Of a DNA stretch of 64,000 bases, positions 44,660-57,720 are shown in pieces; the first letter of the stretch is position 1; each line of letters begins with the position of its first letter. The stretch spans positions 36,794,611 to 36,858,610 of the forward strand of contig NC_092576.1 of the NCBI RefSeq assembly GCF_037975245.1, written 5' to 3'. This DNA is from Apostichopus japonicus. Lineage: Eukaryota > Echinodermata > Holothuroidea > Aspidochirotida > Stichopodidae. Both the position numbers and the translations under genes were made by a program. The notes beneath the pieces are model-generated. The model was given only the letters and a program-made list of their open reading frames with translations, made no database searches and had not been told where the DNA came from.

Positions 44660-47600
44660 ATACTGTAACCATTCCATGTTGCAACTTAGTCTACAATTCA
44701 ACTATGTCTGTAGTCTACTACAGTAGGACTGAATATGACTAACCGGATTTAGAACATTTGACACATTTATTCATAAATTGTATTATGTAATTTTAATGAC
44801 ATAGACATATAGTGCCAAATATGGTGCTAATACAGCCACTAGAGGTCAGTAAATGCGAAGGACCCAACAATGTTTCAACTCCACAGGTTAGTGATAACAG
44901 TAGTATTTTTCCTTATCTCTGAAAAATAAAGACATTTACCAATCTTTTAGAATGTGCTACCTACCTCTCTGAAGCAGTTTGTGTTCAAAAATTGCACATT
45001 TATTCTTTTCTTATGTTTTCTTTTTATGTTTCATGATGATGTGGCATTATTTGTACATACTTGCTCTGCTTAAAGATAGTTGCTCGTCAATGCCTATACT
45101 GCAGTTGTCATATAGTCAGGTTGTTATGTGCATATAGTTTAATATCAGCCAACACATTGACATTTTTGGCAAATTTTGAGTGTGAGCTATATTTCTAGTT
45201 TAACATGTTAGGGGCGGCATCATTTAGGGGTCTACTTTCTCCCAGATTTGAACAATAATTTTTAGTTATTACAATGAGTACAAGTTACAATCTCAGTGAA
45301 TAAACAAACATAACATTTGTGCTGGCTCCAACACAGTTACCTTGGCTATGAGCCTGAATGGAATGTCTCTTTTGCAATTAAAATCAAATGAATCATATCT
45401 TGGAAAATCATTTTAATTCAATCTTCAACAACAACAACAGGTATATCTTTGTAACACTTTTGTCCTCACACAAAGCCATAAATATTTTTTTTTTACCCTT
45501 TTCATTTCACATTACAGATGTACAGTACATCCTTTAGAGGAACAGCACAGCATATTGTTATGGCATGATGGATGTTTTGGAAGCAAATATACCTGTAAGG
45601 GTTGGAACTGGAAGTGTTTGTGTTCGATTGTTTCATTAATACATTAATAAACGTGTGCTTCTCTACTTATGTCAGATGATTGTCATATTTCTTGTTCTCC
45701 AGTGAGAGCTACGGATTTGCATAGTGAACGTTGTTAACATGGATACGGACAATTTTGAAATAGCTGATGTCAAAGCAGTTCCTCAGCTTGTTAAATACCA
45801 TACATCAAGGACACAAGAGTGGACAATGGAAGTAACAAGTATCCATAATGTATATATCACAAGCCTTCAAGACAATTGAACAAACTGTACCATAACGGAC
45901 AACAACAAACATGGTGTCTCAGTAAAATAAAGTCACTAAGCTAGTGCAATGTATCATAATAATGTATCTTTTTAATGATGTCAAACATTGGTTGTTGCAT
46001 TTAGTGCGTTATGTATCTTACTCCTTTCTGTAGTATAAACTACATAATTGATGTCATCAAAGTTACAACTGTGTCATATTAATAAACTAAATGACTGAAT
46101 ATTGGTTTCAATGCATACTTTATTGTACACCATTTGGCTTTCCATGATAACAATATCTGATCTGTTTAATTACTGTAGTTTGTTCAGTCATACCAGTAGT
46201 TCTAATGTGACATTGATCTTGGGTTATTTATTGTTGGCACAGAATAAATTGTCTTTATTTTGTATTATGTGAGATCAATTTAACATAACATATATTGTGA
46301 TGTCATGGAGTGTTGAAGATGTACTCTAACTTGCAGCTAGTAGTGATAACACAGTTTCACTCAGTGCTCTTATGATAACCCCAGTGGCAGATGGAGACAG
46401 TATCAGATGGAGATGTTTGAAACGCAGGGGACATTATAGGGTCTTTTTGAAGTTTTGGCAAAGTTGTGTTTGGATGTAAAGCTGCTATACTTATCATGGA
46501 CATGTCCACAACGGAGGCATGGCGTCTCCTAGCCTTATTTGGGTATATGTTCCTGCATTCCGTATTTGGAACACTACCCTACTTTTGTTTGTATTGCTTA
46601 TTCTAAAGTTAGGTAAGTCAGTACGGTATTGTAACATGTTTTTATTTTTAACACATCGATTGCATCTGTACAGTTCTATACATTGAGTTCAACTACAATA
46701 ACCATGAGCAGGGAAAACTTACCACTATTTCACTTGCATTTGTTTTTATGTTAAAGTAACCATATTCATACTTTAAACAAAAAATTTCTTCCATATTTAA
46801 TAGTGTTTATCCAGAGTAGGTTACAGGATATTTTAAAGGTAAGCTATGTAGTATTGGCCCCAATTTAGCATGCTATAATTGCTAGAAGATTTAAAAAAGA
46901 ACGTTACTAGAGGTCTTTACTTTCCAAATTGTTGCCAATAAGATGCCTGAATGTCTCAGTGAGGATAATTTCCTCGAAGGTGGTAATAAAACCAGTTTCA
47001 AAACCTTGACCAAAGGTAACCATATTTGAAGATCTGGTATATTTTGGGCCAATACAGCATAGCTGGTAGAGAGTTGCCGTGGAAGCCACCATATGTTTGT
47101 AGTAATTCAGTAAAATGAAGTAAAGACAGCTGGAGGAGTCCAGTTTACCCCTGTGCCGAAGGTCATTCATCTTTTTGGGCTTTCTCTCCCTTACCCCTCC
47201 CTCGGATTGGTACTTCCACAGCCTCATTTTGGCAATGTGGTTATACACTCACACACCCCTTACACACAAAAAGGCCTTATCTTAAAGCAGCATTTTTCGT
47301 TTTGTCGCCGTTTTCCACTTTTTGACAAGTTCATCAAGTTTTTTTTTTTCATAAATCAATCACAAAACAGCAAACTAAGATATTAGCCAAGTTTTTTCCC
47401 TGCCAAAAGCGTTAATTGGCGAGTAATTAAGGACATTTGTAGAATGAGAAAAGTGTCCACTGACAAATCCCACATTTTATATTAATTGCATACAGTTCCC
47501 CCAACCCACTAGTTTGAATCCAACCAATCAGAGATGCAGGTTTAGTTATGAGCCGTTGCTAAATATAGATTCAAACGTCGAGTTGGTAACTTGGTACAAC

Positions 47601-48900
47601 CAGCGAGCTGGACTCTAACAGCTCCCTGGTACAACTGCCATAGCCAATCTACACAAATCAAGCATGGTGTTGTATGACGTATTGGCCAATGGCGTTCGTA
47701 CCTTTAAAATATTAATAATATGGGCGAGGTTTATTTGGATCCCAACGGAAAATATCTTCGCGAAAAACAAAGTTGAAAGTTGTACATTTTTCGACTTTTA
47801 TGCCACCATTTGAAGTAAGATTTGAATAGATAAGCTAGTTATGTATGTCGTTATGGCATCTTGGAATCAGTGAGGTTGAGAAAAAACATAGAAAAGAACA
47901 CAAAATACTGCTTGAACAAAGAGTACCTGATCTTACCAATATCTAATCACCCCTTACTACAGAAACAGAACCCATGATATGAAGCCTGAATTAACTGGAA
48001 GAAATGTATACCAATGCACCGAATGAAGTTCTCGGATGACCGTCCCATTCATTAAATGGCGCAAATCATTCTATCGATATTGTTGTTTTCATTTTTTTTC
48101 AATTGAATACATACCGCGCCTATCTATTTGGCTACCGTAAATAGGACCTATCCAAACTGTACTGGGGCCATTTATCGCTATTTTTTGGAGGGGGGGGGTG
48201 GGGGTTGCCAGCAACAAAACTTAAAAAAAATGTGTACCCTTAGTTTACTACTATTTTTCTATCAAAGAGTTACGTAATGGATTAGAGCAACTATCACAAA
48301 GTAGCGATGCAATTATTTCGATCCCGCGGTCTGTAGCTGTCGTACGACATGCCAGAGAAAATCGGGAAAAGGGGTTTGCCCCCGTCGCATGGACGATTTG
48401 TTTTACCCTGACAAATGCATTGTTTCAAAGCCAATAGAAAAATTGTGCACAGCTATAGTGAATCAGCGGGAAGTTGCTCGCACATAATGCACACTACGAG
48501 TACACAGTAGGCCTATAGGGTACATAGAACTGAGATACGGATTGGAATTTCGGACACCTGGCTAACTTTGCGGTAACAGTGCCCAGATCCATATCCTGTT
48601 TAAAGCTAACGATGAGAATGCCACAATAAAGGAATGAATCTGTCGTCGCTAGGGCAGAGGGCGGCATTGCTTTTATTTTTAAATCGGGGAATACGGGGGA
48701 CATACTGGGAGACAAGATTAGCTGAGAGAATACATTTAACTACTTGATCCTCCTCGCGGGCTTAATATGAATAATCGCCCATATTGTGTTCTGAACAAGG
48801 CCTACGAGACCCTATGGAGCAACATTCTTGAGTTAGATGAGAGTTCACTCCATACAGGTGTAACAGGGTTGATTTATCACCCCCTTTAAAAATTAACTAA
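44660..48900. other. Unannotated stretch
   Basis: No supported gene. Possible polyadenylation signals (AATAAA) near 45650 and 46081 could end the small gene above. A 113-codon minus-strand frame (46907-47248) has no recognisable family. A G-rich tract lies at 48185-48210. Confidence 0.45.
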
Positions 48901-48901
48901 A

Positions 48902-48993
48902 AGGTATATGTGTTAATAGAGGGCGCGCGACAAAAAACGAATCTATACGTTACCTCTCTCTCCTACTTTACAGGATCTTGACCACCCTTTTAA
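48902..48993 (-). repeat. Third, most complete copy of the GGGTGGTC-family terminus
   Basis: Read on the minus strand: GGGTGGTCAAGATCCTGTAA, AGTAGGAGAGAG, TAACGTATAGATTCG, then GTCGCGCGCCCTCTATT. It aligns with 23557-23605 and 25987-26045. Likely one end of an unidentified transposon. Confidence 0.6.
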
Positions 48994-49799
48994 ACGTGTC
49001 AGTTGTTTGTAATAGGTTGTTGAGAAAAAGGGGGGGGGGAAGTCCCCTTTCAAACTTATGTATTTTGGGGGAATCTCTTTTCAGACGATTTGCTGTGGTA
49101 AACAACAGCTCATTATATAAGTATTAACATGCCCTGCTATTTCTACAAATGTTACAGAAGCAGGTCTACATTTTGCAAACAAATATTCTGAATTGTGTAG
49201 GATATTTACCTGGACCAAAGAGTAGGGCCCTCCGTAGTAATTGTGGGAATCATGCAAATTAATGTGTATACTGGTACAAGTCAACTTGGTGCAAATTAAA
49301 CCTGTGAACATGTATTCAGCAGCACCGTAGAACTTACAGGAGGTAACGAACACTGCAGCACATATGTATGTACTAGCAGAATAGTTCAGAAATATGCTCG
49401 GAAAAAGGGACAGTATATTTCATTTAAACAATCAATGTCACCTCCGAAACAATAGCAAAGACCACAGACAGAGTTAGCTAATATGTGAGACGCAGTAACA
49501 TTATACAAGGCTGAATAACCGATACAATGCCTTTTTATGTACTGAACTCGTAACATGTTGTGTTAGGTCCCTCTTTATAATGATGTACAGCAGTAAAGCG
49601 ACCAAAGAGATTTAAAAATATGTAGCCTGGAGTCTGCAGTCATAACTGACTTATCATCTTAGTAAAATTCACGTTATAGGAATAGCTGTGGTAGCAACTT
49701 ACAAGTCGAATTTTAACACAATATAAGTAAAATCAAAATAAAATAAAACTGTAAGCAAACTGCTTATCCACTAGAGAGCCTGTGTAATAGAATGTGTAA

Positions 49800-50500
49800 A
49801 AGTGTGTTGGCCTGACGTTTCGATCCTAGCAGGATCTTCTTCAGAGGCTAAATGACAAGTCCAGTAACATAAGGGACAAAAACACGCACAGAAAACAGAC
49901 AGGTTAATGAGCACGGTGTACACAATGACATGGATGAAAGGGGATTATAAGTAGACAATGAATGGTGAGAAGAGAGCAACAGGGAAAGAGGAGAGGTAGG
50001 AGATAAACAGTGGAGGGACAAAGAGAGGATTAAAGGAACAGGGTAGGGAATAAACTGGAGAGGGAAAAAGACAGAAAGGTGTGGAGAAAAAAAGGAGAGG
50101 AAGAGATCTGTGGGAGGATGAGTGAAAGGGCGGGGGGTAGGAGGGAACAAGGGGAGAAGGAGTGGGGGACAGAAGAAAAGTTAGTCATGTCCTTCCTGAA
50201 TGTTCAGCCCATGAGGTTGAATGGTGTGAAGGCGTTGCATCCAGAGCCTCTCTCTGCTGATTCGTACTAGGTCAGGGCGGCTACCCAAGGATTCAATCCC
50301 CTGTAGGGACATGTCGTTAATGGTATGGTTGGGAAGGTTAAAATGTTCTCCAACTGGGGTCTCAGTCTTCATGGTGTTGACTGTGGATCTGTGACCATAG
50401 AATCGCTTCTTGTTACTGTACTTGTCATTTAGCCTTGTCATTTAGAAGATCCTGCAAGGATCGAAACCTCAGGCCAACTTACTTTTACACACAATAGCAC
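49800..50500 (-). mobile_element. Penelope-like element fragment (GIY-YIG endonuclease C-terminus)
   Basis: On the minus strand, 50441-50181 encodes RFYGHRSTVNTMKTETPVGE, later NHTINDMSLQGIESLGSRPD and a stop, the end of the Penelope-like endonuclease. It is followed by a purine/pyrimidine-biased 3' UTR (complement of 49870-50180). Both borders carry the GATCCT..GGATCGAAAC..CAGGCCAAC sequence in opposite orientation (49809-49857 and 50435-50487), an inverted pLTR-like arrangement. The 5' part, including the reverse transcriptase, is missing. Same family as 56218-57535. Confidence 0.88.
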
Positions 50501-52080
50501 ACAAAAGTAATATAGTAACCAAGAAAAATTTAGTCAACGTACATCTATTAATAAGTCAAGCTCATTGGTAGTCGTATAATCCCCGGAGGTAACCATAATT
50601 GTAGCAGATGTGTTGACTTTGTTGGTTCGTTGCTTTCAACATTTTCAGATTGTGGTACCATTTACGATTTGTGCAAATATTTGAAGGGGATGAATATAAT
50701 TTAAAGGTTATCGCTTTACCCAGTCTTGCAATTGTGTTCTGACGAAGTTTCCAAACGTACTGAAAAATTGTTTTGCCTCACGACCAATACTTGCAGTGTG
50801 GTAAACAATGTTCAGCAGTTCAGGATTTATGTTTGCTTGAAACTAAGGACGTCGCTGGGTTTATATTTTAACGCAGACGGTCATTGTCTATAACAAAAAT
50901 TTCTAGCTTTCTTGATATCAAAGTTTAAAAAAATCATATTCGTTAAACAATCAACAATTCAACAGATAAAATGATCTTAAGGTAAATTATCCAAATGCAA
51001 AATCTGAAATTAACATCTTTTCGCTATGAATGCCGGTGAGCATTTGTTTGTGTAACCCGTGATGTTTGAAAAACGTAATGGAACTGTATTTGATAGATAC
51101 TTTCATTATGAGGTCAATCGCTTCCCTTCTAGCCTTATCACAATGTTGAGGTTATTTAGAAAAGGAAGTAATTTAGCTGTAAGTGCTGTCTGAGCGCGAG
51201 TTAAAACAAAAGACGGAACTTTAAGGTCAGCCGATATATAGGTACATTCGTTGCCGTTTACAGATTGTGCGCTTGAATCCAACCAATTCACTGTTATGTT
51301 GCATCGACTAAATATTACGTTATATCTGCGTATGTAATACGCCGTGTCTAGTATTGCGTGGTTACGGAGAGTGAAAATCGCGTGGAAGTTGGAAAAAGCG
51401 GTACTTCCCACTCGAAGATAATTACAAATGAATTACACGAAAACGTAAATCATTATAGAAACTGCTATACTTCTATCACGTCAAAGAAAGAGGAGGGGTT
51501 GGGGCTCCTTAACAACACTTAATATACTTACAAAACTACATCAATAATATCATGGAACACCCTCTGACAGCATGATCGTCCGATAGAACTTGTTTGTGAG
51601 CGAATCAAATAAAGAGGATCAGTCTAGGTATTGATTCATTTGCCAATGTTCTAAATATAGGACTGTACATAATGTACATGCTGTATATATTACTATGTAT
51701 ACGAAACTTCTCAAAACAGGAAACTATCTGTTCAGGGGTTGTAATACTTTGATTCTACAGGAAGTAATGAAGACGTTCTTTCATTCCATCACGTGTGTAC
51801 GTGGATTACATTGTATCACATCGTTACAGGAATAAACACAAGGAATCGTTCCGCGATTTTGTAATGTTAAATTTTTAGAGTGTGGAAAGTAAATGAAATA
51901 GTTCCATAAGAAAAAAACTCACCACACTGGAGCTTAGGAGGTTACGTGTTGACTTGATTCAGGTTTTCAAGAGTGTGTATGGTGTAACAATTTATCCTTT
52001 ACCGACTATCATAGTAGTTGTACCAGAGGTCATTGTCGTAAACTTCAAAAGTCACAAAGTATGATTAATATTCGGCATAA
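50501..52080. other. Unannotated stretch
   Basis: No gene or repeat is recognised. A 101-codon minus-strand frame (51106-51411) lacks any known motif and has no visible splice partners. Confidence 0.5.
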
Positions 52081-52081
52081 C

Positions 52082-52325
52082 GTTTTTTTTTTTGTTTTTT
52101 TTAATAGAGTAGTGAATGCGTGGAACGGTTTCCTGAGAAAGTTGTACTTGCAAGTAGTGTGGATGGGTTTAAGAATGCTTTGGACAAGCACTTTAAGCAT
52201 TGTAATCGGATCTGAGTGTTTGTGTTTTCAGTGTTTTTTCTCTCCGATAGGGTCCTTGGTGGGGACTTAAGTGTCCCTCCTGATCTTTCTTTTCTACTAA
52301 ACTAAACAACTAAACTAAACTAAAT
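52082..52325 (+). pseudogene. LINE 3' end with (ACTAA)n tail
   Basis: NRVVNAWNGF, then after a one-base shift PEKVVLASSVDGFKNALDKH, then FKHCNRI and TGA at 52213-52215. This is the C-terminus typical of CR1/jockey-group LINE proteins (NRVVNxWNxLPxxVV...SVxxFKxxLD). About 90 bp of 3' UTR and a CTAAACTAAA-type tail follow (about 52297-52323). A severely 5'-truncated insertion; upstream is a T run (52083-52102). Confidence 0.85.
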
Positions 52326-54640
52326 CGAAGTATAAGTAAGATTTAATTGACCATCAAAGAAAACAAAAATTCTAGCCATGCAGTTTTCATAAACACAATC
52401 ATTCCCAGTATTAGACTACAGAGCAAGATAACGTTAGTTTCTACCGTTAACGTAACAAGTAGGTTTGATTTGTATAACCAGTCTATGTTTTACATTACAA
52501 GAGGAGCTGTTTGCTTTCAAATCAATCATATTGATGCCAAAATGACCGTGACGTAGCAAGTTCCATAGAGTGAAAGTAATACATCAAATAGTTACTTATT
52601 TTTTATAAAATTTATTTCGTGGTTCAAACTGAAGGTGATAAGAAACTGTTAGATATTGTTTAGTAACCGTATTGTACTTTGAAGAACATTCATTTCATCA
52701 ATTTGTTTAACTACAACTGTAATATTACAACATTTATTAATTAATTAAGCTACAGTCATTCAGGAGAACTGTTGCATGGAGCCTATTGTTCTTGTAATAT
52801 ATTGCATAGTACATAAAACCCGTGACTATGTTTCTTTGTACTGTAATTAGAGAAGGAATAAATTGATTTAATTAAGAGTTCAACGTTAACGCAGTCGGCT
52901 ATGTGTTTAGGCACACATTTAGTGTAACTCGTAGTGCTGTAAATGATTATATTTACCGAACAATTTGTAATTTATTTCTTTACTCGGAACCGTGGGAATT
53001 AACGGGAGGAGATTAGAGGGTCAAAAGTGCAAAGGGTTATACAAATTGTAGGAGGTTAATAGGAACTTAAAGAAGGTATAACATCACTTCATGACGATAC
53101 CATAAGATGACCTCCGGCACCGGTATAGTGTAAGTTACATATTACATGATACATACATTTATATGACAGGAATTTTAAGTTATGTATTATATGGTACATA
53201 TTTAGTATGCAGCCATCGGTACATACTGGCAATAGGGGATGTTTGCCCTGAAGGGCTTTCTGACCCCTAAACACTCGGAAGTTTAGACGATTCAGGCTCG
53301 TTCACGGTAAAAGACCAACGCAATGAGAAATCGACAGGGAAAAAAAACCTCAAAGTATTGCGTCCCTGGGTACAACACGGAGAAATAATGTCATATATGG
53401 TATTGCCGATGAACAGACAAATCCCTGAAACACTAAATATCTTTTTATAAAAAAAACGTATTATTATTTTTGTTTTTATAATTTGTAAGTTCAAATAAAA
53501 ACACTTTATTTAAGTACCCTCCGTGACTTACGATGATAGAACATCAAACTACTTTCTTTAAAGTAAATATTTGATCTGCAATAATTTGAACAATGATTTG
53601 ACAGTGATTTTATAATCACAATTATGAAAAATAAGTTCATTTTGCATTGTTGAGTATTTGGAAAAGGAAAAACAGTCTTAATGTACCTACCTCTCGGCAT
53701 CCATATTGTTGGTAAATAATCAACTACAACAGACATTAATTTTAAGAATGCGCCTAACAACCACACTTGGCATGCAGAAACCAAAGAAACGTACTTCAAT
53801 CTGAGTTAAAAGGTAATAATAACGATACTCTGGCATAATCCAAAATATAACATACATCTCATACTTCTTAAAACACATTGCAATTTGTGAATTTCTTTAT
53901 GAACGTTTATGTCTTTTATCTTGGTTTGTTTCATTGTTCTATGTTTTTATCGTTTGTTTGGTTCCGATAGTGGGATCATCTCTTTTATTTATTCATTTTA
54001 GCTTTTTCCTCTCTTGAAAATCATCCCGCTGTCAGTATTGCTTTTAATAAGAAGATATAAATGAAAACGGGAAAAAAATAGAACTTTGCATTGTAATCGA
54101 TATATTGATTAATAACATAACATTTTTAATTAAAAAATAGTGAACAACTTGTGTAAAGCCCGCCACCACTTGTTAACTTACACCATAGTTATGACACCAT
54201 AACGATATTCACTTTAAGTATTTGTTCGACCGGAGATATATCGTTACTTCCTGCAGATCCGGAGAGCACGTATCAAATGATAACGTAAATTGATTCGCAA
54301 CGCAACACTGTATACACACGTAATGTTGGCTGTACTGTGTAATATAGCTAGCAAGCTGCATTCTCCGGGCTATAAGGCCGATAGCGATATTACCTGTGCA
54401 AACTTGCTATGCGTACTGTACAGTCCCGAGCCCTAACTGCGAACTAATTTCATCATTTTCTTTCAAATGCAACATACATTTCATCGCAATGTCATGTTTT
54501 GTGTCCCTATTGTAGTGGAATTGCATCCAGAAGCAAGCCATTCACAAGTAACAATTTTTCTTGTTTACAATCTGTTTTACATGATATGCGAAGTCTTCCG
54601 TTGAAACTAGTTTACAAATCGTACAAGGAGCAGTGGTGGA
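52326..54640. other. Unannotated stretch
   Basis: AT-rich; no exon, transposon end or array is supported. The short open frames carry no recognisable motif. Confidence 0.5.
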
Positions 54641-54880
54641 GCGCCGTGAAAGGCTCAACATGCGTTGCCTACTCAGCTAGCCTATGAAAGTGTAACTGTA
54701 AAGAGACTATATGAAAGTTTAAGTTGCAACGTCTAGTCATGTGGGTACCAGTGAGGGCGCATGTGAGCGCCATGACAGACTCAGAATAAGTTGCCTACGC
54801 AGCTTGCCTCTGAAACTGCAAATACACAGATATTATGTGAAACTTTAATTTGTGACGTCCAGTTATGTAATTTTCATTCA
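54641..54880. repeat. Diverged tandem duplication (about 126-bp period)
   Basis: GCGCCGTGAAAGGCTCA, GTTGCCTACTCAGCTAGCCT and CGTCTAGTCATGT at 54641-54740 recur as GCGCCATGACAGACTCA, GTTGCCTACGCAGCTTGCCT and CGTCCAGTTATGT at 54767-54868. Two copies, about 75% alike by eye. Confidence 0.75.
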
Positions 54881-55079
54881 CTTGGCAAGTAATGCCAATA
54901 TTGTAGCGCGCACACGCACTACAATAATGCTATAAACATATGTTACGTAACCATTGTGCCCCCTGGCTCTAAAAATAGTCCGTTGCCTCCACGGAGCTTA
55001 GAAGACGTTTACCTAAAACATACCATGGAGCTATAAACTGGGACAAACGAGTGGAAATCGCACAATTTGTTAACACGTA

Positions 55080-56217
55080 GTCTTTTTTTGCTACAGTATT
55101 TTCAAACCCTAAGCTTGAAGTGGTGTTGCAAGCAGGCATTGATAGTGCTTTGGATAAACGTCCGAACGCTTTCTCAAATACAACATAGAAAACAGGGCAA
55201 AAAAATCATTCCTTGGAATGCAAGTTCTACACAAGATATCACGGAAGTGAAAAATGAAGTCGAATCAATCGAGGATTTCTGTATTACAGCAATAAATTAA
55301 CTGAATCTATTCGATGAAACAGGCAATAATACTCGTCGCGCTTCCTATTATGTTGATGAGGAAATCATTGTTAGTTTCATTTATGATACTTGTAAGCCTA
55401 ATTCAATTTCTCATTCACTTCTCCAACATCTCAGTGGTAGGCTTGACTGAGACCAGGGTTCATAGTTAAACTTCAGTTAGTATTTCAAATAACAAATTAT
55501 AATTTCATACATGTTGGCAGTGAGGATTAAAGAGATGGTGGTGATGGTTTCTATATACATAGTTGTATCCATTTTACAGAAACGATCAGACATGGTATCA
55601 GACTCCACCCCCTTTGAGTCATTATTTATTGAAATCACGTACACTGATCGCAGTTTAGGCAGTGTCAGTGTTATTTACAGACCGCCAGGTGATTCTTTGT
55701 ATCTACATTCAGCAAGGATTTTACTCCTCTTTGGAAATCGACGCAGTTATCCAATAAAAATTGCTTTATCTAAGGTGATTTAATATTTATCTACTCAACT
55801 ATTCGGATGTGACAGCAATGTTTCTGGATTAATGTGTACAGCTGTTCGTTGATGCCATATATATCTAAGCCTACAATAATTTATGATACTCTGCTGCGCT
55901 AATTGATATCATATTGTGTAATGATGAAAGTTTACACAATATTTCAGGTATATTAATTTCTGTCGTCACTGATCATCTTCCTGTATACTACAATGTTATC
56001 AATTACAACGCACAATCCAGTGCTTACAAAGAAATAAATATTAACAACCGTGATATTCCTGCTCATAAGATGCTCAGCTTTATTCATGAGGTACGTAATG
56101 AAAATGTAGACAAAGTATATGACTTAACAGTTATTAATAACGCCTATAATTATTTCATTGATGCCATTAAGGATTTCTGTGCCAATAATTATCCACCTAA
56201 ATGTCACACAATTAAGA
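55080..56217 (+). pseudogene. LINE endonuclease region (APE-type), decayed
   Basis: Fragments in several frames follow the order of an APE-like endonuclease: GDGFYIHS, then RSDMVSDSTPFESLFIEIT, then VIYRPPGD (about 55676-55699), and later SGILISVVTDHLPVYYNV (about 55940-55998), whose DH is the catalytic-site signature (usually SDHxP). Stops and frameshifts are frequent. It ends abruptly where a Penelope-like element is inserted and resumes at 57547. CR1/L2-group LINE by motif style. Confidence 0.82.
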
Positions 56218-57535
56218 CAGGTTAACTTTCACGATGTGACTGTTCGCAAGGAACACGGTTCTCTCTCTACAGACTACACACCAAGCCCACAGACACACAC
56301 CAGTATCTCCATTCTTCAAGCTGCCATTTCCGACACTGCAAGTCTGGAAATGCCTACAGTCAAGCTCTTCGTCTTCGTCGCATTTGCTCTAACAATTCGT
56401 TTTTCATTAGCCATACAGATGCTTTGAAAAAAACACTTTTTTACCAGGGGCCATAGTGCCAGAAGGGTGCGTGAAGCCATCCAGAGAGTCCGCTCCCTTG
56501 CCAGATCATCTACTTTGGCAATGAAGGAAAAAATGGGCCGAGATTGTGACAACAAGCTCCCCCGGGTTGTTACTTTCTCCTCAAATCTTCCTCCTCCTCA
56601 GTCAATCACGTCTAACAACCACAACTTTCTCCACACTTCAGATAGACTCAAACGAGCCGTCCCTGAAAAAAACCATCATCGCCTACAGACGACCACGCAA
56701 CCCACGAGACCTCCTTATGCGTGCTGCTGTTCCACCTCTAACTGCTAACCCTACACCCATTCAGCATGGTACTTTCAAATGTGATCGCACTTCGAGATGC
56801 ATCGTCTGCAGCCACCACATTGTTGAATATAATTCCATCACCAGCCACAGCATGCAACTCAAGACTAAGGGTCACATCACCTGCACTACCATGTCATCTA
56901 TCTGATCTCTTGTAGAGTTTGCGGCATCCAGTATGTTGGAGCAACCATAACCACCCGCAAGAAGCGATTCTATGGTCATAGATCCACAGTCGAAACCATG
57001 GAGACAGAGACCCCAGTTGGAGAACAATTTAACCATCAAAACCATACCATGAGCAGCATGTCCCTACAGGGAACTGAATCATTAGGTAGTCGTCCTGAAC
57101 TAGTACGAATCAGCAGAGAGATGTGGATGCAACGCAACGATAATGGCTAAACATTCAGGAAGGACATGTCTAACTTTTCTTCTGTCTCCCACTCCTTCTC
57201 CCATGTCCCTCCCCCATCTACTCATCTCCGCATAGCTTTCTTTCTCTCATTTTTTCTCCAAACCTTTCTGTCTTTGTCCATCTCCAGTTATTCCCTACCA
57301 TGTTACTTTAATCCTCTCTTTGTCCATCCACTGTTTATATAATACCTCTCTACTTCCCCTGTTGCTTTCTTCTCTCCATCCTTTGTCTACTTATAATCCC
57401 CTTTCATACATGTCATTGTGTTCACCTTGCTCATTAGCCTGTCTGTATTTCTATGTGTGTTTTTGTCCCTTCTGTACTGTTATTTGTCATTTAGCCTCTG
57501 AAGAAGGATATAAACGTCAGGCCAACCTACTTTTT
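56218..57535 (+). mobile_element. Penelope-like element, 5'-truncated, inserted in the LINE (11-bp target duplication)
   Basis: The insertion is flanked by a perfect CACAATTAAGA (56207-56217, 57536-57546). In order it encodes the end of the reverse transcriptase, FHDVTV then HQYLHSSSCHFRHCKSGNAY (about 56288-56347), followed by QALRLRRIC. Then comes a Cys-bearing linker and the GIY-YIG endonuclease start, IQYVG...RKKRFYGHRS (about 56922-56990), then LGSRPELVRISRE and a stop. The 3' UTR is C/T-rich, ending in CAGGCCAAC. Several frameshifts make it inactive. The family is the same as the copy at 49.8-50.5 kb. Confidence 0.92.
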
Positions 57536-57720
57536 CACAATTAAGAGTTCTCGGTAAAGTCGTTCCATGGATTACTTCCGGTATTCTTTGTCCTTTAACT
57601 ACAGAACAAGGAGAAAAAATGCCTATCACGAATCATTCCTTCACAACCGCACTCCTTCAAACAAGCTTAAATACATCATCTACAAAACCAGATGGCAACC
57701 AGTATTCGCGTAGCAAATAT
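57536..57720 (+). pseudogene. Continuation of the interrupted LINE (linker region)
   Basis: After the target duplication the LINE resumes with VPWITSGIL and then, one base shifted, TRRKNAYHESFLHNRTPSNK followed by LKYIIYKTRWQ. This is the 'PWIT.GL..SI..KN.LY' linker between the endonuclease and reverse transcriptase. It breaks off near 57720. Confidence 0.75.

Noticed and set aside
46907-47248. 113-codon minus-strand open frame
   Set aside because: No family motif, no splice signals that would join it to other exons, and codon use like the surroundings.
49848-50150. Pro/Leu/Ser-rich 100-codon minus-strand frame
   Set aside because: It lies in the biased 3' UTR of the Penelope-like element; the matching region at 57.2-57.5 kb is non-coding too.
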